DNA of 64,000 nucleotides from Paraburkholderia unamae (GCF_003268775.1 NZ_QLSU01000010.1:124001-188000); one strand, 5' to 3'; positions 15,946 to 25,015 are shown, numbered from the stretch's first letter. The notes: generated from the letters alone by a model not told the origin. Program-made: numbers and translations.

Positions 15946-16905
15946 TCACGCGCCCTTCGTCGCCCCGGACCCGCTGATCTGCCCCTCGCGCAAGCCCGCG
16001 CGATTCACGATCGTGAGCGCCGACGCGATCATCGTGCTCAGATCGCCCATGTTGCCCGGCACGATCAGCGTATTGCCCTGCTTCGCGAGATTGGCGAAGG
16101 CGTTGACATACTGCTCGGCCACCTTGAGGTTGACCGCGTCCATGCCGCCCTGCGCCTGGATCGAGTTGCCGATCTTCTGGATGGCCTGCGCGTTCGCCTC
16201 GGCCACCGCCAGAATGGCCGCGGCCTGCCCTTGCGCCTGGTTGATGGCCGCCTGACGCTCGCCTTCCGACTTCTGGATCGCCGCCTCGCGCGCGCCGGCC
16301 GCCAGGTTGATCTGCTCCTGCTTGCGACCTTCCGACGCCGCGATCAGCGCGCGCTTCTCACGCTCTGCGGTGATCTGCGCCTGCATGGCGTGGAGGATTT
16401 CCTTCGGCGGCGTGAGATCCTTGATTTCGTAGCGCAGTACCTTCACGCCCCAGTTCGAGGCCGCCTCATCGAGCGAGGAAACGACGCTGTGATTGATGAA
16501 GTCGCGCTCCTCGAAAGTCTTGTCGAGTTCGAGCTTGCCGATGACGGAACGCAGCGTGGTCTGCGAAAGCTGTGTGATCGCGAACACGAAATTGCTCGAC
16601 CCGTACGACGCTTTCATCGGATCGGTCACCTGGAAATACAGCACGCCGTCCACCTGAAGCTGCGTGTTGTCGCGCGTGATGCAGACCTGGCTCGGCACGT
16701 CGAGCGGAATCTCCTTGAGCACGTGTTTGTAGGCCACGCGATCCACGAACGGCAGCACGATCGTCAGCCCGGGCGTAAGCGTGGCGTGGTAGCGCCCGAG
16801 GCGTTCGAGCACCCAGGCATGCTGCTGCGGCACGATCTTGATGGTCTGCGCGATCAGCACGATGACGATCACGAGCAGAATCAGGCCGACGACTGGGACT
16901 TGCAT
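15946..16905 (-). CDS. SPFH/band-7 membrane protease-associated protein (QmcA-type)
   Basis: A stomatin/prohibitin-like protein of 319 residues that assembles on the inner membrane. One N-terminal hydrophobic helix (about residues 3-25, VPVVGLILLVIVIVLIAQTI) precedes the band-7 domain with QQHAWVLERLGRYHATLTPG and VDGVLYFQVTDPMKASYG. A long Ala/Gln/Glu-rich helical region follows (residues ~190-260), ending in the conserved GNMGDLSTMIASALTI-like motif. The NfeD-type gene lies 67 bp upstream on the same strand; SPFH and NfeD proteins normally act as a pair in membrane microdomains. Exact physiological role unknown. Confidence 0.85.
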   Translation of the reverse strand: MQVPVVGLILLVIVIVLIAQTIKIVPQQHAWVLERLGRYHATLTPGLTIVLPFVDRVAYKHVLKEIPLDVPSQVCITRDNTQLQVDGVLYFQVTDPMKASYGSSNFVFAITQLSQTTLRSVIGKLELDKTFEERDFINHSVVSSLDEAASNWGVKVLRYEIKDLTPPKEILHAMQAQITAEREKRALIAASEGRKQEQINLAAGAREAAIQKSEGERQAAINQAQGQAAAILAVAEANAQAIQKIGNSIQAQGGMDAVNLKVAEQYVNAFANLAKQGNTLIVPGNMGDLSTMIASALTIVNRAGLREGQISGSGATKGA

Positions 16906-16972
16906 ACGGGACCTCCGTTCGCTTCAGTGTGGTTTTGTTGGTGCGCTGCGGGAATTCGGCGACTCAGGCGAC

Positions 16973-17455
16973 TCAGGCATGGCGCGCGGTGTCATCGGCC
17001 TTGTGCGTCTGGGCGTCGTGCCGCTCGTGCTTCGCCGCCACGACGAGGCAACTGCCGCGCACCGCCTTGATTTCGTAGAGCGGTGCGTCTTCGGGCTCGC
17101 CGGGCGCGAGTTCGACGTCCCATTCGGCGCCGCGGTACATCGTGCGGGCGCGGCCGTCGCGCCAGGCGGCAACGGTGAGCGTCGCGCCGATATCGAGATT
17201 CACGCCCGGATCGGTCGAGGCGTCGGTCATGCGGCGCCGGCGGCCGAAGCGCGAGCGGCGCAGCGTGACCACGGCGGCGAGTCCAACCACGGCCGCGACG
17301 ATCAACTGCACGTCGAGCGGCGCGCCCAGTTCATAGCTCAAGGCGCCCGCGAGAAAACCGAGCGCGATCATCAAGAGGTAGAACGTGCCCGTCATCAGCT
17401 CCGCGACGATGAGCACGCCGGCGGCAATCCACCAGAACAAACCATGCGGACCCAC
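16973..17455 (-). CDS. Short NfeD-family membrane protein
   Basis: A 160-residue partner of the SPFH protein downstream. Two or three hydrophobic helices (about residues 4-25, 26-43 and 49-66) are followed by a small OB-fold-like domain with DIGATLTVAAWRDGRARTMYRGAEWDVELAPG, typical of NfeD C-termini. It lacks the ClpP-like protease domain of long NfeD proteins. The start is a GTG at 17455, preceded by GGGAGG at five bases; the open frame upstream (to 17641) runs into the ppsA terminator and is not used. The C-terminal His/Asp/Lys-rich tail is poorly conserved. Confidence 0.8.
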   Translation of the reverse strand: MGPHGLFWWIAAGVLIVAELMTGTFYLLMIALGFLAGALSYELGAPLDVQLIVAAVVGLAAVVTLRRSRFGRRRRMTDASTDPGVNLDIGATLTVAAWRDGRARTMYRGAEWDVELAPGEPEDAPLYEIKAVRGSCLVVAAKHERHDAQTHKADDTARHA

Positions 17456-17473
17456 GGCGACCTCCCAAAGTAA

Positions 17474-17498
17474 AACACCCCGGCTAGACCGGGGTGTT
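17474..17498 (-). terminator. Terminator of ppsA
   Basis: AACACCCCGG (17474-17483) and CCGGGGTGTT (17489-17498) form a perfect 10-bp stem with a 5-base loop, followed on the minus strand by TTTTAC. It lies between the ppsA stop and the NfeD gene. Confidence 0.75.
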
Positions 17499-17597
17499 AT
17501 AGCACGAAGCTGACACTTTTTTCCGCAGCGTGCAAGCTGGCTGGGAAACTGCATCAAGCTTCGCGAGCACCGGGGGCTCGCGCCCCCGGCACCGTGC

Positions 17598-19997
17598 TTA
17601 CTTCGACTGCGACTTCGCCAGTTGCTGCCAGGTCTCGACAACCGAGTCCGGGTTCAGCGAGATCGAAGCGATGCCTTCTTCCGCGAGCCACAGGGCGAAG
17701 TCCGGATGATCGGACGGGCCCTGACCGCAGATGCCGACGTACTTGTTCAGACGGCGGCAGGTGTCGATCGCGCGCTTGAGCATGAACTTCACGGCCGGAT
17801 CGCGCTCGTCGAAGTCGACGGCCAGCAGTTCCATGCCCGAGTCCCGGTCGAGGCCGAGCGTGAGCTGCGTGAGGTCGTTCGAGCCGATCGAGAAGCCGTC
17901 GAAGTACTGAAGGAACTCTTCGGCGAGGATCGCGTTCGACGGCACTTCGCACATCATGATGAGCTTGAGGCCGTTCACGCCGCGCTTGAGGCCGAACTTC
18001 TCGAGCAGACCGACCACGCGCTCCGCCTGCTTGAGCGTACGCACGAACGGCACCATGATTTCGACGTTCGAGAGGCCCATCTCTTCACGCACGCGCTTGA
18101 GTGCCAGGCACTCCATTTCGAACGCTTGAGCAAAGTCTTCGGCGATGTAACGCGACGCGCCGCGGAAACCCAGCATCGGGTTTTCTTCGTCCGGCTCGTA
18201 GCGCGAACCGCCGATCAGCTTCTTGTACTCGTTCGACTTGAAGTCCGACAGACGCACGATGACGGGCTTCGGATAAAACGCCGCCGCGATCGTGGCGATG
18301 CCTTCCGTGAGCTTGTCGACGTAGAACGCGCGCGGCGATGCGTGACCGCGTGCAACGCTTTCCACGGCCTTCTTCAGGTCCGCGTCGATGTTCGGGTACT
18401 CGAGAATCGCCTTCGGATGCACGCCGATGTTGTTGTTGATGATGAACTCGAGACGCGCGAGGCCAACACCTGCATTCGGCAGTTGCGAGAAGTCGAACGC
18501 GAGTTGCGGGTTGCCGACGTTCATCATGATCTTGACCGGAATGGCCGGCAGCTCGCCACGTTGAACTTCGCTCACTTCTGTTTCGAGCAGACCGTCGTAG
18601 ATACGGCCTTCGTCGCCTTCCGCGCACGATACCGTCACGAGCGCACCGTCTTTCAGCACGTCGGTCGCGTCGCCGCAGCCCACCACGGCCGGCACACCGA
18701 GCTCACGCGCGATGATCGCCGCGTGGCAGGTACGGCCGCCACGGTTCGTGACGATGGCGGCTGCGCGCTTCATCACCGGCTCCCAGTTCGGGTCGGTCAT
18801 GTCGGCGACCAGCACGTCACCCGGCTGCACGCGTTCCATTTCGGACGGATCGTGAATCACCTTCACGCGGCCCGCGCCGATCTTCTGGCCGATGGCACGG
18901 CCCGTTGCGAGAACCTGCGACTGGCCCTTGAGCTTGAAGCGCTGCTCGACCTTGCCCACGGCCTGGCTCTTCACGGTTTCCGGGCGTGCCTGGAGAATGA
19001 AGATCTTGCCGTCGAGGCCGTCCTTGCCCCACTCGATGTCCATCGGACGCTGGTAGTGCTTCTCGATGATGACAGCGTACTTGGCCAGCTCGATCACGTC
19101 TTCGTCGGTGATCGAGAAGCGGTTGCGCTGTTCGTGCGAGACGTCGACCGTCTTCACGCGGCCCGGCTCGCCCGGCTGCGTGAATTCCATCTTGATGAGC
19201 TTCGAGCCGATCGAGCGACGGATGATCGGTGCCTTGCCCTGCTCGAGCGTGGTCTTGAAGACGTAGAACTCGTCCGGATTCACGGCGCCCTGCACGACCG
19301 TTTCGCCCAGGCCATAGCTCGACGTGATGAACACGGCGTCCTTGAAGCCCGATTCGGTATCCAGCGTGAACATCACGCCTGCGGCGCCGCGGTCCGAACG
19401 GACCATGCGCTGCACGCCGGCCGACAGTGCGACTTCAGCGTGGGTGAAGCCCTTGTGGACGCGATAGGAGATAGCGCGATCGTTGTAGAGCGACGCGAAC
19501 ACGTGCTTGAGGCGGTCGAGCACGTCTTCGATGCCCACCACGTTCAGGTAGCTTTCCTGCTGACCGGCGAACGATGCGTCGGGCAGGTCTTCCGCCGTTG
19601 CCGACGAACGCACGGCGAACGACAGTTCAGACGGCGAGCTGCTCTTCAGCGTCTCGAAGCCCGTGCGGATGTCCGCTTCGAGCTTCGCCTGAAGCGGCGC
19701 GTCGATGATCCATTGACGGATTTCCTTGCCCGCTTCGGCCAGCGCCTTGACGTCGTCGACGTCGAGCGTTTCCAGGCGAGCGGCGATCCGTTCGGTCAGG
19801 TTGTTGTGTTTCAGGAAGTCGCGGAAGGCGAGCGCGGTCGTGGCGAAGCCCGTGGGCACACGCACGCCAGCCTCAGCCAACTGGCTGATCATTTCGCCGA
19901 GCGAGGCGTTCTTGCCGCCCACGATCTCGACATCGGTCATCCGCAACTGCTCAAAAGGCACTACATACGCCTGATCCTTGGCAACGGTGTTAGTCAT
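17598..19997 (-). CDS. ppsA: Phosphoenolpyruvate synthase
   Basis: Makes PEP from pyruvate with ATP (giving AMP and phosphate), a gluconeogenic step. The 799-residue protein has the N-terminal ATP-grasp domain (GGKNASLGEMI at 27-37, SSATAEDLPDASFAGQQESY at 131-150) and a swivelling phosphohistidine domain with catalytic H425 in GGRTCHAAIIARELG. T423, two residues before it, is the position known to be phosphorylated by PpsR in E. coli. The C-terminal PEP-binding barrel contains SIGSNDLTQLTLGLDRDSG and GICGQGPSDHPDF. The ATG at 19997 (MTNTVAKDQ) follows AGGGGC; 38 upstream codons are open but unlike the family. Confidence 0.97.
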   Translation of the reverse strand: MTNTVAKDQAYVVPFEQLRMTDVEIVGGKNASLGEMISQLAEAGVRVPTGFATTALAFRDFLKHNNLTERIAARLETLDVDDVKALAEAGKEIRQWIIDAPLQAKLEADIRTGFETLKSSSPSELSFAVRSSATAEDLPDASFAGQQESYLNVVGIEDVLDRLKHVFASLYNDRAISYRVHKGFTHAEVALSAGVQRMVRSDRGAAGVMFTLDTESGFKDAVFITSSYGLGETVVQGAVNPDEFYVFKTTLEQGKAPIIRRSIGSKLIKMEFTQPGEPGRVKTVDVSHEQRNRFSITDEDVIELAKYAVIIEKHYQRPMDIEWGKDGLDGKIFILQARPETVKSQAVGKVEQRFKLKGQSQVLATGRAIGQKIGAGRVKVIHDPSEMERVQPGDVLVADMTDPNWEPVMKRAAAIVTNRGGRTCHAAIIARELGVPAVVGCGDATDVLKDGALVTVSCAEGDEGRIYDGLLETEVSEVQRGELPAIPVKIMMNVGNPQLAFDFSQLPNAGVGLARLEFIINNNIGVHPKAILEYPNIDADLKKAVESVARGHASPRAFYVDKLTEGIATIAAAFYPKPVIVRLSDFKSNEYKKLIGGSRYEPDEENPMLGFRGASRYIAEDFAQAFEMECLALKRVREEMGLSNVEIMVPFVRTLKQAERVVGLLEKFGLKRGVNGLKLIMMCEVPSNAILAEEFLQYFDGFSIGSNDLTQLTLGLDRDSGMELLAVDFDERDPAVKFMLKRAIDTCRRLNKYVGICGQGPSDHPDFALWLAEEGIASISLNPDSVVETWQQLAKSQSK

Positions 19998-20123
19998 ACA
20001 AGCCCCTAAGTGTGAAAAAAATTCACGATTGCGCAAGTGGGCTCGAACGCGAGTCACCCATTGGAGGCGATTTCGCGTCTTGCGCAACCTGTTGGAGAAA
20101 CAATCGCTCACACGCCAAGCGAA

Positions 20124-20140
20124 TTTCCATTCAATGGAAA
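20124..20140. promoter_or_regulatory. 17-bp perfect palindrome upstream of ppsA
   Basis: TTTCCATT and AATGGAAA around a single central C, about 130 bp upstream of ppsA. It looks like a dimeric regulator site; I cannot name the protein. Confidence 0.4.
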
Positions 20141-20242
20141 AACACGAAGATGCGCGCGATTACACGGAGTTAGACGGAATCGCTGCAAGTTGACACCAGA
20201 ATGCGCTGCGATGAGCGGCTGTTTGGCGCGGTTGCACTGCAA

Positions 20243-20271
20243 TTGCTTATCCAACAGGTTGCCGCTATTCT
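20243..20271 (+). promoter_or_regulatory. Candidate promoter of ppsR
   Basis: TTGCTT (20243-20248) and TATTCT (20266-20271), 17 bp apart, would give a leader of about 120 bases before ppsR. Confidence 0.4.
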
Positions 20272-20395
20272 ACCGTGCCGACTCCCGAATTTGTGCCAGT
20301 CGGCGAGAATTGCCCCTCGGTCCCGCCGGACGGGGCTTTCCGGGCGCCCAGCCTGTCCCCGAGCGGCCCTGCGCTCACGTACCCAGCCTCAACCG

Positions 20396-21211
20396 ATGCC
20401 GCCTACCGTATTCATCGTCTCCGACGGTACCGGGATCACTGCCGAAACCTTCGCGCATTCGATCCTGTCGCAGTTCGACCAGAAGTTCCGCCTCGTGCGC
20501 CTGCCCTTTGTCGATTCGACCGACAAGGCCTATTCGACCGCCGAGAAGATCAACGAAGCCGCCGTGCAAGAAGGCCGCCGCCCGATCGTCTTTACGACGC
20601 TCGTGGACAGCAATTCGAACGAGATCGTCAAGCGCTCGAACGCGCTCGTGCTCGACATGTTCCAGACCTTCGTGGAGCCGCTGGAGCAGGAGCTCGAGCT
20701 CAAGTCGAGCCACGCGATGGGCCGCGGCCACCAGAACGCCGACACCGACGAGTACAAAAACCGTATCGAGGCGATCAACTTCTCGCTCGCGCACGACGAC
20801 GGCCAGTCCGACCGCAATCTCGCCGACGCCGACGTGATCCTCGTGGGCGTGTCGCGCAGCGGCAAGACGCCGACGAGCCTCTACCTTGCCATGCAGTACG
20901 GCGTGAAGGCAGCAAACTACCCGCTCATTCCCGACGATTTCGAGCGCGGCAAGCTGCCGAATTCGTTGCTGCCGCACCGGGCGAAGATTTTCGGCCTTTC
21001 GATCGATCCGCAGCGCCTCACCGAAATCCGCAACGAGCGTCGGCCGGGCAGCAAATACGCGGCGCTGGAGAACTGCCGCTACGAAGTGAACGAAGCCGAA
21101 GCGATGATGCGCCGCGAAGGCATCAAGTGGCTCTCGTCCACACACAAGTCGATCGAGGAAATCGCCACGACGATCCTCCAGGAAATCCGCATCGACAAGC
21201 CGGCGTACTGA
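20396..21211 (+). CDS. ppsR: PEP synthase regulatory protein (kinase/pyrophosphorylase)
   Basis: Bifunctional enzyme that inactivates PpsA by ADP-dependent phosphorylation of the Thr next to the catalytic His, and reactivates it by Pi-dependent dephosphorylation. The 271 residues show the DUF299 family start VFIVSDGTGITAETFAHSIL, the P-loop GVSRSGKT at 151-158 and the late GIKWLSSTHKSIEEIATTIL. I use the ATG at 20396 (MPPTVFIVSDG), where family similarity begins; the open frame upstream to 20201 is leader. It is divergent from its target ppsA, the common arrangement in this bacterial group. Confidence 0.95.
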   Translation: MPPTVFIVSDGTGITAETFAHSILSQFDQKFRLVRLPFVDSTDKAYSTAEKINEAAVQEGRRPIVFTTLVDSNSNEIVKRSNALVLDMFQTFVEPLEQELELKSSHAMGRGHQNADTDEYKNRIEAINFSLAHDDGQSDRNLADADVILVGVSRSGKTPTSLYLAMQYGVKAANYPLIPDDFERGKLPNSLLPHRAKIFGLSIDPQRLTEIRNERRPGSKYAALENCRYEVNEAEAMMRREGIKWLSSTHKSIEEIATTILQEIRIDKPAY

Positions 21212-21246
21212 CGTCAACCCGAAGCCGTTTGCCCGCACGTGAAACA

Positions 21247-21276
21247 AAAAAGCCCGCTTGGTAAAGCGGGCTTTTT
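21247..21276. terminator. Bidirectional terminator, ppsR / SpoU methyltransferase
   Basis: AAAAAGCCCGCTT (21247-21259) pairs perfectly with AAGCGGGCTTTTT (21264-21276) around GGTA, with T-rich sequence after it. It serves both convergent genes. Confidence 0.88.
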
Positions 21277-21299
21277 CTTTTCGAGGCTTCAAGCCGGCG

Positions 21300-22085
21300 T
21301 CAACGCGCGTGCCGTTGCTGCCGGCATTGCTCGAACACGCACACGGCCGCCGCCGCCGCGACGTTGAGCGACTCCATGCCGCCCGGCTGCGGGATCGTCA
21401 CGCGCAGCGCCGCCGCGTCTCGCCACACCTGCGAGACACCCGCGCCTTCGTTGCCGAACACCCAGGCCACCTGCCCCGCCAGATCCGCCTCGTCGATCGC
21501 CTGCGCGCCGTGCGAATCGGTGATGACGACGGGCACGCCGAGCATGTCGACCAGCACTTGCGGTTCCACGTTCTCGAACACCTGCAACAGGAAATGCGCG
21601 CCCATGGCCGAGCGCAGCACCTTCGACGACCACACATAAGCCGTTCCCGGCGTGCAGAACACCTTGTCGATGCCGGCCGCCGCCGCGCTGCGCAGGATCG
21701 AGCCGACATTGCCCGCGTCCTGCAAGCCGTCGAGCACGAGACAGGTCGATTCGACGCGCTCGGGCAGCCTCGCCTCGGGCATGTCGACGAGCAGCAGCAG
21801 CCCCACGCCGTGCACGACGTTCGACAACTGGCCGAACAGCGCATCGGGCAGCGTGATGATGCGGCGTTCGTCCACGCGGGAGACGATAGCCTGCGCTTCT
21901 TCGTGCGCAAGCGCGCCTTCGGTCACCACGCAGAATTCGGGTTGCGATCCGCCGTCGAGCCAGGCACTCGCGAGGTGGAACCCTTCGAGGAGAGCCTGAT
22001 GGCTGCGCCGCTGTTGATGCGTCGAACCGGCCAACGCCTTCAGGCGCTTGTAGAGCGGATTGTCGCGCGAGGTAATGGCTTTCAC
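21300..22085 (-). CDS. TrmH/SpoU-family RNA methyltransferase
   Basis: SAM-dependent 2'-O-ribose methyltransferase of the SPOUT class, 261 residues. The N-terminal L30e-like substrate domain starts ITSRDNPLYKRLKALAGST. The knotted catalytic domain contains DGLQDAGNVGSILRSAAAAG, VFGNEGAGVS and IPQPGGMESLNVAAAAAV, the three SpoU motifs. It starts at a GTG. The exact target (23S rRNA or tRNA) cannot be read from sequence, so I give no symbol. It is the last gene of the long minus-strand cluster, 114 bp after rnhB, with a hairpin between. Confidence 0.88.
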   Translation of the reverse strand: MKAITSRDNPLYKRLKALAGSTHQQRRSHQALLEGFHLASAWLDGGSQPEFCVVTEGALAHEEAQAIVSRVDERRIITLPDALFGQLSNVVHGVGLLLLVDMPEARLPERVESTCLVLDGLQDAGNVGSILRSAAAAGIDKVFCTPGTAYVWSSKVLRSAMGAHFLLQVFENVEPQVLVDMLGVPVVITDSHGAQAIDEADLAGQVAWVFGNEGAGVSQVWRDAAALRVTIPQPGGMESLNVAAAAAVCVFEQCRQQRHAR

Positions 22086-22128
22086 GGGCGGCCCTGGCGT
22101 ATTCAGAAAAGATCAATGAAAAGGAAAA

Positions 22129-22160
22129 CGGCGCCGCCCGCAGCATGCGTAGCGGCGCCG
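22129..22160 (-). terminator. Hairpin after rnhB
   Basis: CGGCGCCGC (22129-22137) pairs with GCGGCGCCG (22152-22160). On the minus strand the stem is followed by a TTTTCCTTTTC tract, so it may terminate the lpx-rnhB transcript before the methyltransferase gene. Confidence 0.6.
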
Positions 22161-22199
22161 GTTCACCTGAGTCCCGCTGCGCGTGCTCCGCGCGGCGGT

Positions 22200-22976
22200 T
22201 CAAGGTAGTGGCGCGAAGGCGTCGCCTGCTTCGAGGCTGGCGGCGTCGCTCGCCACCGCTGCCGCGCCGGGCACGACGATGCCGTGCAGTGCAAACGCTT
22301 CGCGCACGGGCGCGAACGAGCGCCGGTGATGCTCGCACGGACCATGCACGCGCAACGCTTCGAGATGCTGCGGCGTGCCGTAGCCGGCATGGGCGTCGAA
22401 ACCGTAGTGAGGATGGCGTTCGTGCAGGTCGACCAGCATGCGGTCGCGCGTGACCTTCGCGATGATCGAGGCCGCCGAAATGCTCGGCACGAGCGCATCG
22501 CCGCCAATCACGGCCTCGCTGCGCACCGGCATCACCGGGCAGCGGTTGCCATCGATTTTCGCGAGCGTCGGCGTGATGCTCAAGCCTTCGACGGCGCGCC
22601 GCATCGCCAGCATCGTCGCATGCAGGATGTTGAGCGTGTCGATTTCCTCGACCGTGGCCAACGCGGCGCACCACGCAAGCGAGCGCTCCACGATCTGCTC
22701 GTAGAGCGCTTCGCGCGCCTGTGCCGTCAGCACCTTCGAATCATCGAGTCCGCGAATCGGCCGCGCGGGATCGAGAATCACGGCGGCTGCGACAACGGGC
22801 CCGGCAAGCGGCCCGCGGCCGGCTTCGTCCACCCCGCAGATCACGTCGTCGGGCGACTCGAACAGCAGCCCGGCCTGACGCGCCGCCTTGCGCCGCGCGG
22901 CGAGCTTGAGCGCCGCCTGCGACGGCGGCTTCTTCACGGCCGGCGCCTTCGCCCGCTTGATCGCGCCCTCGCTCAC
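22200..22976 (-). CDS. rnhB: Ribonuclease HII
   Basis: Removes RNA from RNA-DNA hybrids, including single ribonucleotides, using divalent metal. The 258-residue protein has the catalytic start of the family, GVDEAGRGPLAGPVVAAAVIL, with D50 and E51. RGLDDSKVLTAQARE follows, then SISAASIIAKVTRDR further on. A ~40-residue Lys/Ala-rich N-terminal extension precedes the fold, as in several Burkholderia homologues. The start is a GTG overlapping the lpxB stop (GTGA). The lpxA-lpxB-rnhB order is conserved in proteobacteria. Confidence 0.95.
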   Translation of the reverse strand: MSEGAIKRAKAPAVKKPPSQAALKLAARRKAARQAGLLFESPDDVICGVDEAGRGPLAGPVVAAAVILDPARPIRGLDDSKVLTAQAREALYEQIVERSLAWCAALATVEEIDTLNILHATMLAMRRAVEGLSITPTLAKIDGNRCPVMPVRSEAVIGGDALVPSISAASIIAKVTRDRMLVDLHERHPHYGFDAHAGYGTPQHLEALRVHGPCEHHRRSFAPVREAFALHGIVVPGAAAVASDAASLEAGDAFAPLP

Positions 22977-24142
22977 GCCCTTCTCCTGCGGCTTTCCACG
23001 ATGCCCGCGACGACTTCGGCCGCGCGCGCCGAGGTGTTCTGACGCAGGGTCAGATGCATCTGCGTGAACACCTCTGTCAGCGTGCGCCGGTTTGCCTCAT
23101 CGTTCAACTGCGTGAGCGTGGCGTCGGCGAGCGCCTCGGGCGTCGCGAAATGCTGAAGGATTTCGGGCACGACGAAGCGGCCCGCGAGAATGTTCGGCAA
23201 CCCCACGTACGGCAGATAGCCCTGGCGGCGCATGATCTGGCCCGTGAGCCAGGGCACCTTGTACGAGATGACCATCGGCTTCTTGAGCAACGCCGCTTCG
23301 AGCGTGACCGTGCCGCTCTTCACGAGAATGGCGTCGGCGGCCGTCATCGCGAGCTGCGACTGGCCGTCGATGATCGTGAGCGCGAGACCCTGGTGCTGAT
23401 TCGCCAGCTCCTGCAACTGCGCGTGGATGGCGGGCGTCGCCGCCGGCATCACGAAGCGCAGCGCCGGCTCGCGCCGCTGCATGATCTGCATCGCGTCGAA
23501 AAACGTCGGCCCGATCAGGTTGATTTCCGAGCGGCGGCTGCCCGGCAGCACCGCGATCACGGGCTCGCTTTCCGGCAGGCCGAGCGTGCGGCGCGCGCCC
23601 GGCATGTCGGGTTCGAGCGGGATCTCGTCGGCGAGCGGATGGCCCACGTAGGACGCCGCCACGCCCGCCTTCTCCAGAATCGCCGTTTCGAACGGGAACA
23701 CGCACATCATGTGATCCACGGCTTTCTGGATCTTCTTGATGCGCCCGCCCCGCCACGCCCAGATCGAGGGGCAGACGAAGTGGATGGTCGGAATGCCCGC
23801 GTCGCGCAAAGGGTGTTCGAGACCGAAGTTGAAGTCGGGCGCGTCCACGCCGATGAACGCGTCGGGCGGATCGGCCAGCAACTGGTGCTTGAGTTCGCTG
23901 CGAATGCGCAGGATCTCGGGAATGTGCCTGAGCGCCTCGACGTAGCCGCGCACCGAAAGTTTTTCCATCGGCCAGTGCGCGTCGAAGCCGGTGGCCATCA
24001 TGCGCGGACCGCCGATCCCATAGTACTGCGTAGTATCGGGCAAGCGGGCTGTGAGACCGGCAAGCAGCGAGGCCGCGAGCAGATCGCCGGACGGCTCTCC
24101 GGCGACCATCGCGAGGCGCAGAGGACGCGTTTGCAGCGCCAT
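22973..24142 (-). CDS. lpxB: Lipid-A-disaccharide synthase
   Basis: GT19 glycosyltransferase that joins UDP-2,3-diacylglucosamine and lipid X to form the lipid A disaccharide at the inner membrane face. The 389 residues show MVAGEPSGDLLAASLLAGL at the start, YGIGGPRMMATGFDAHWPM, the GVDAPDFNFGLE block and PSIWAWRGGRIKKI. VLPGSRRSEINLIGPTF and the donor-site segment VKSGTVTLEAALLKKPMV follow. It starts three bases after lpxA and overlaps rnhB by four bases. Confidence 0.96.
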   Translation of the reverse strand: MALQTRPLRLAMVAGEPSGDLLAASLLAGLTARLPDTTQYYGIGGPRMMATGFDAHWPMEKLSVRGYVEALRHIPEILRIRSELKHQLLADPPDAFIGVDAPDFNFGLEHPLRDAGIPTIHFVCPSIWAWRGGRIKKIQKAVDHMMCVFPFETAILEKAGVAASYVGHPLADEIPLEPDMPGARRTLGLPESEPVIAVLPGSRRSEINLIGPTFFDAMQIMQRREPALRFVMPAATPAIHAQLQELANQHQGLALTIIDGQSQLAMTAADAILVKSGTVTLEAALLKKPMVISYKVPWLTGQIMRRQGYLPYVGLPNILAGRFVVPEILQHFATPEALADATLTQLNDEANRRTLTEVFTQMHLTLRQNTSARAAEVVAGIVESRRRRA

Positions 24143-24145
24143 CGG

Positions 24146-24934
24146 TTAGCGGATGATGCCGCGTTGCGACTGCTCGACGAAATCGAGCAGCGCCTTCACG
24201 TGCACGTCGCCGTCGCCGCCCGCCTGCGCGAGGTCGGCGAGCTGCACCTTCGCCTCTTCGAGCGAAAGCCCGTTCTTGTACAGCGTGCGGTACGCCGCGC
24301 GCAGCGCCGAAATCGCGTCGGGGCTGAAGCCGCGGCGGCGCAGGCCTTCCACATTGATGCCGTGGGGCACCGCCTTGTTGCCCGCGGCAACCACGAACGG
24401 CGGCACATCCTGCACGAGCGCCGAGGCGCCGCCCACCATCGAGTGCGCGCCGATGCGCACGAACTGGTGGACGCCGGTCATGCCGCCGACGATCGCGTAG
24501 TCGTCAACGATCACGTGGCCCGCGAGTTGCGCGTTGCTCGACATGATGACGTTGTTGCCAAGGGAGCAGTCATGCCCCACGTGCACGTAGGCCATGATCC
24601 AGTTGTCGTCGCCGATGGTCGTGACGCCGGTGTCCTGCACCGTGCCCGTATGCAGCGTCGTGAATTCGCGGATGGTGTTGCGGTCGCCGATCACGAGCCG
24701 CGTGGGCTCGCCCTTGTACTTCATGTCCTGCGGACGGCCGCCGATCGACGCGTAGTGGCCGATCGTATTGTCTTCGCCGATCGTCGTGTGGCCTTCCAGC
24801 ACGCTATGCGAACCGACCTTCGTGCGTGCGCCGATGGTGACGTTCGCGCCAATGACCGCGTACGGCCCGATCTCGACCGATTCGTCGATCTGCGCACCTG
24901 GCTCGACGACCGCAGTGGGATGGATCCTGCTCAT
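24146..24934 (-). CDS. lpxA: UDP-N-acetylglucosamine acyltransferase LpxA
   Basis: First step of lipid A synthesis: transfers (R)-3-hydroxyacyl from ACP to the 3-OH of UDP-GlcNAc. The 262-residue trimeric left-handed beta-helix protein has hexapeptide repeats from residue 1 to about 190 and the catalytic His121 in YVHVGHDCSLGN. A C-terminal helical region follows (LRRRGFSPDAISALRAAYRTL). It starts at an ATG (MSRIHPTAVV). It follows fabZ by 81 bp, and lpxB follows after three bases. Confidence 0.97.
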   Translation of the reverse strand: MSRIHPTAVVEPGAQIDESVEIGPYAVIGANVTIGARTKVGSHSVLEGHTTIGEDNTIGHYASIGGRPQDMKYKGEPTRLVIGDRNTIREFTTLHTGTVQDTGVTTIGDDNWIMAYVHVGHDCSLGNNVIMSSNAQLAGHVIVDDYAIVGGMTGVHQFVRIGAHSMVGGASALVQDVPPFVVAAGNKAVPHGINVEGLRRRGFSPDAISALRAAYRTLYKNGLSLEEAKVQLADLAQAGGDGDVHVKALLDFVEQSQRGIIR

Positions 24935-25015
24935 TCGTCCTCGCTCTCCGATTCTGTTACCGTGCCGCGGCGCCCACGCAAAGCCGGGGCGCGCAGCGGC
25001 ATGCGGCGGCGCGTC

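Larger units (their letters stand above)
19998..20395. promoter_or_regulatory. ppsA/ppsR divergent regulatory region
   Basis: A 398-bp region between the two divergent starts, without a convincing gene. It contains two identical 8-bp palindromes TTGCGCAA at 20029-20036 and 20080-20087, and a 17-bp palindrome TTTCCATT-C-AATGGAAA at 20124-20140. A promoter-like pair for ppsR lies at 20243-20271. The palindromes are closer to ppsA and are candidates for its control. Confidence 0.5.

Noticed and set aside
17622..20009. 795-residue plus-strand frame antisense to ppsA
   Set aside because: Same codon-bias artefact; the product lacks any recognisable motif and the PpsA frame is complete.
21289..22674. 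461-residue minus-strand frame linking the methyltransferase and rnhB regions
   Set aside because: It is out of frame with both real genes, and carries only the Arg/Ala-rich composition of a shadow.
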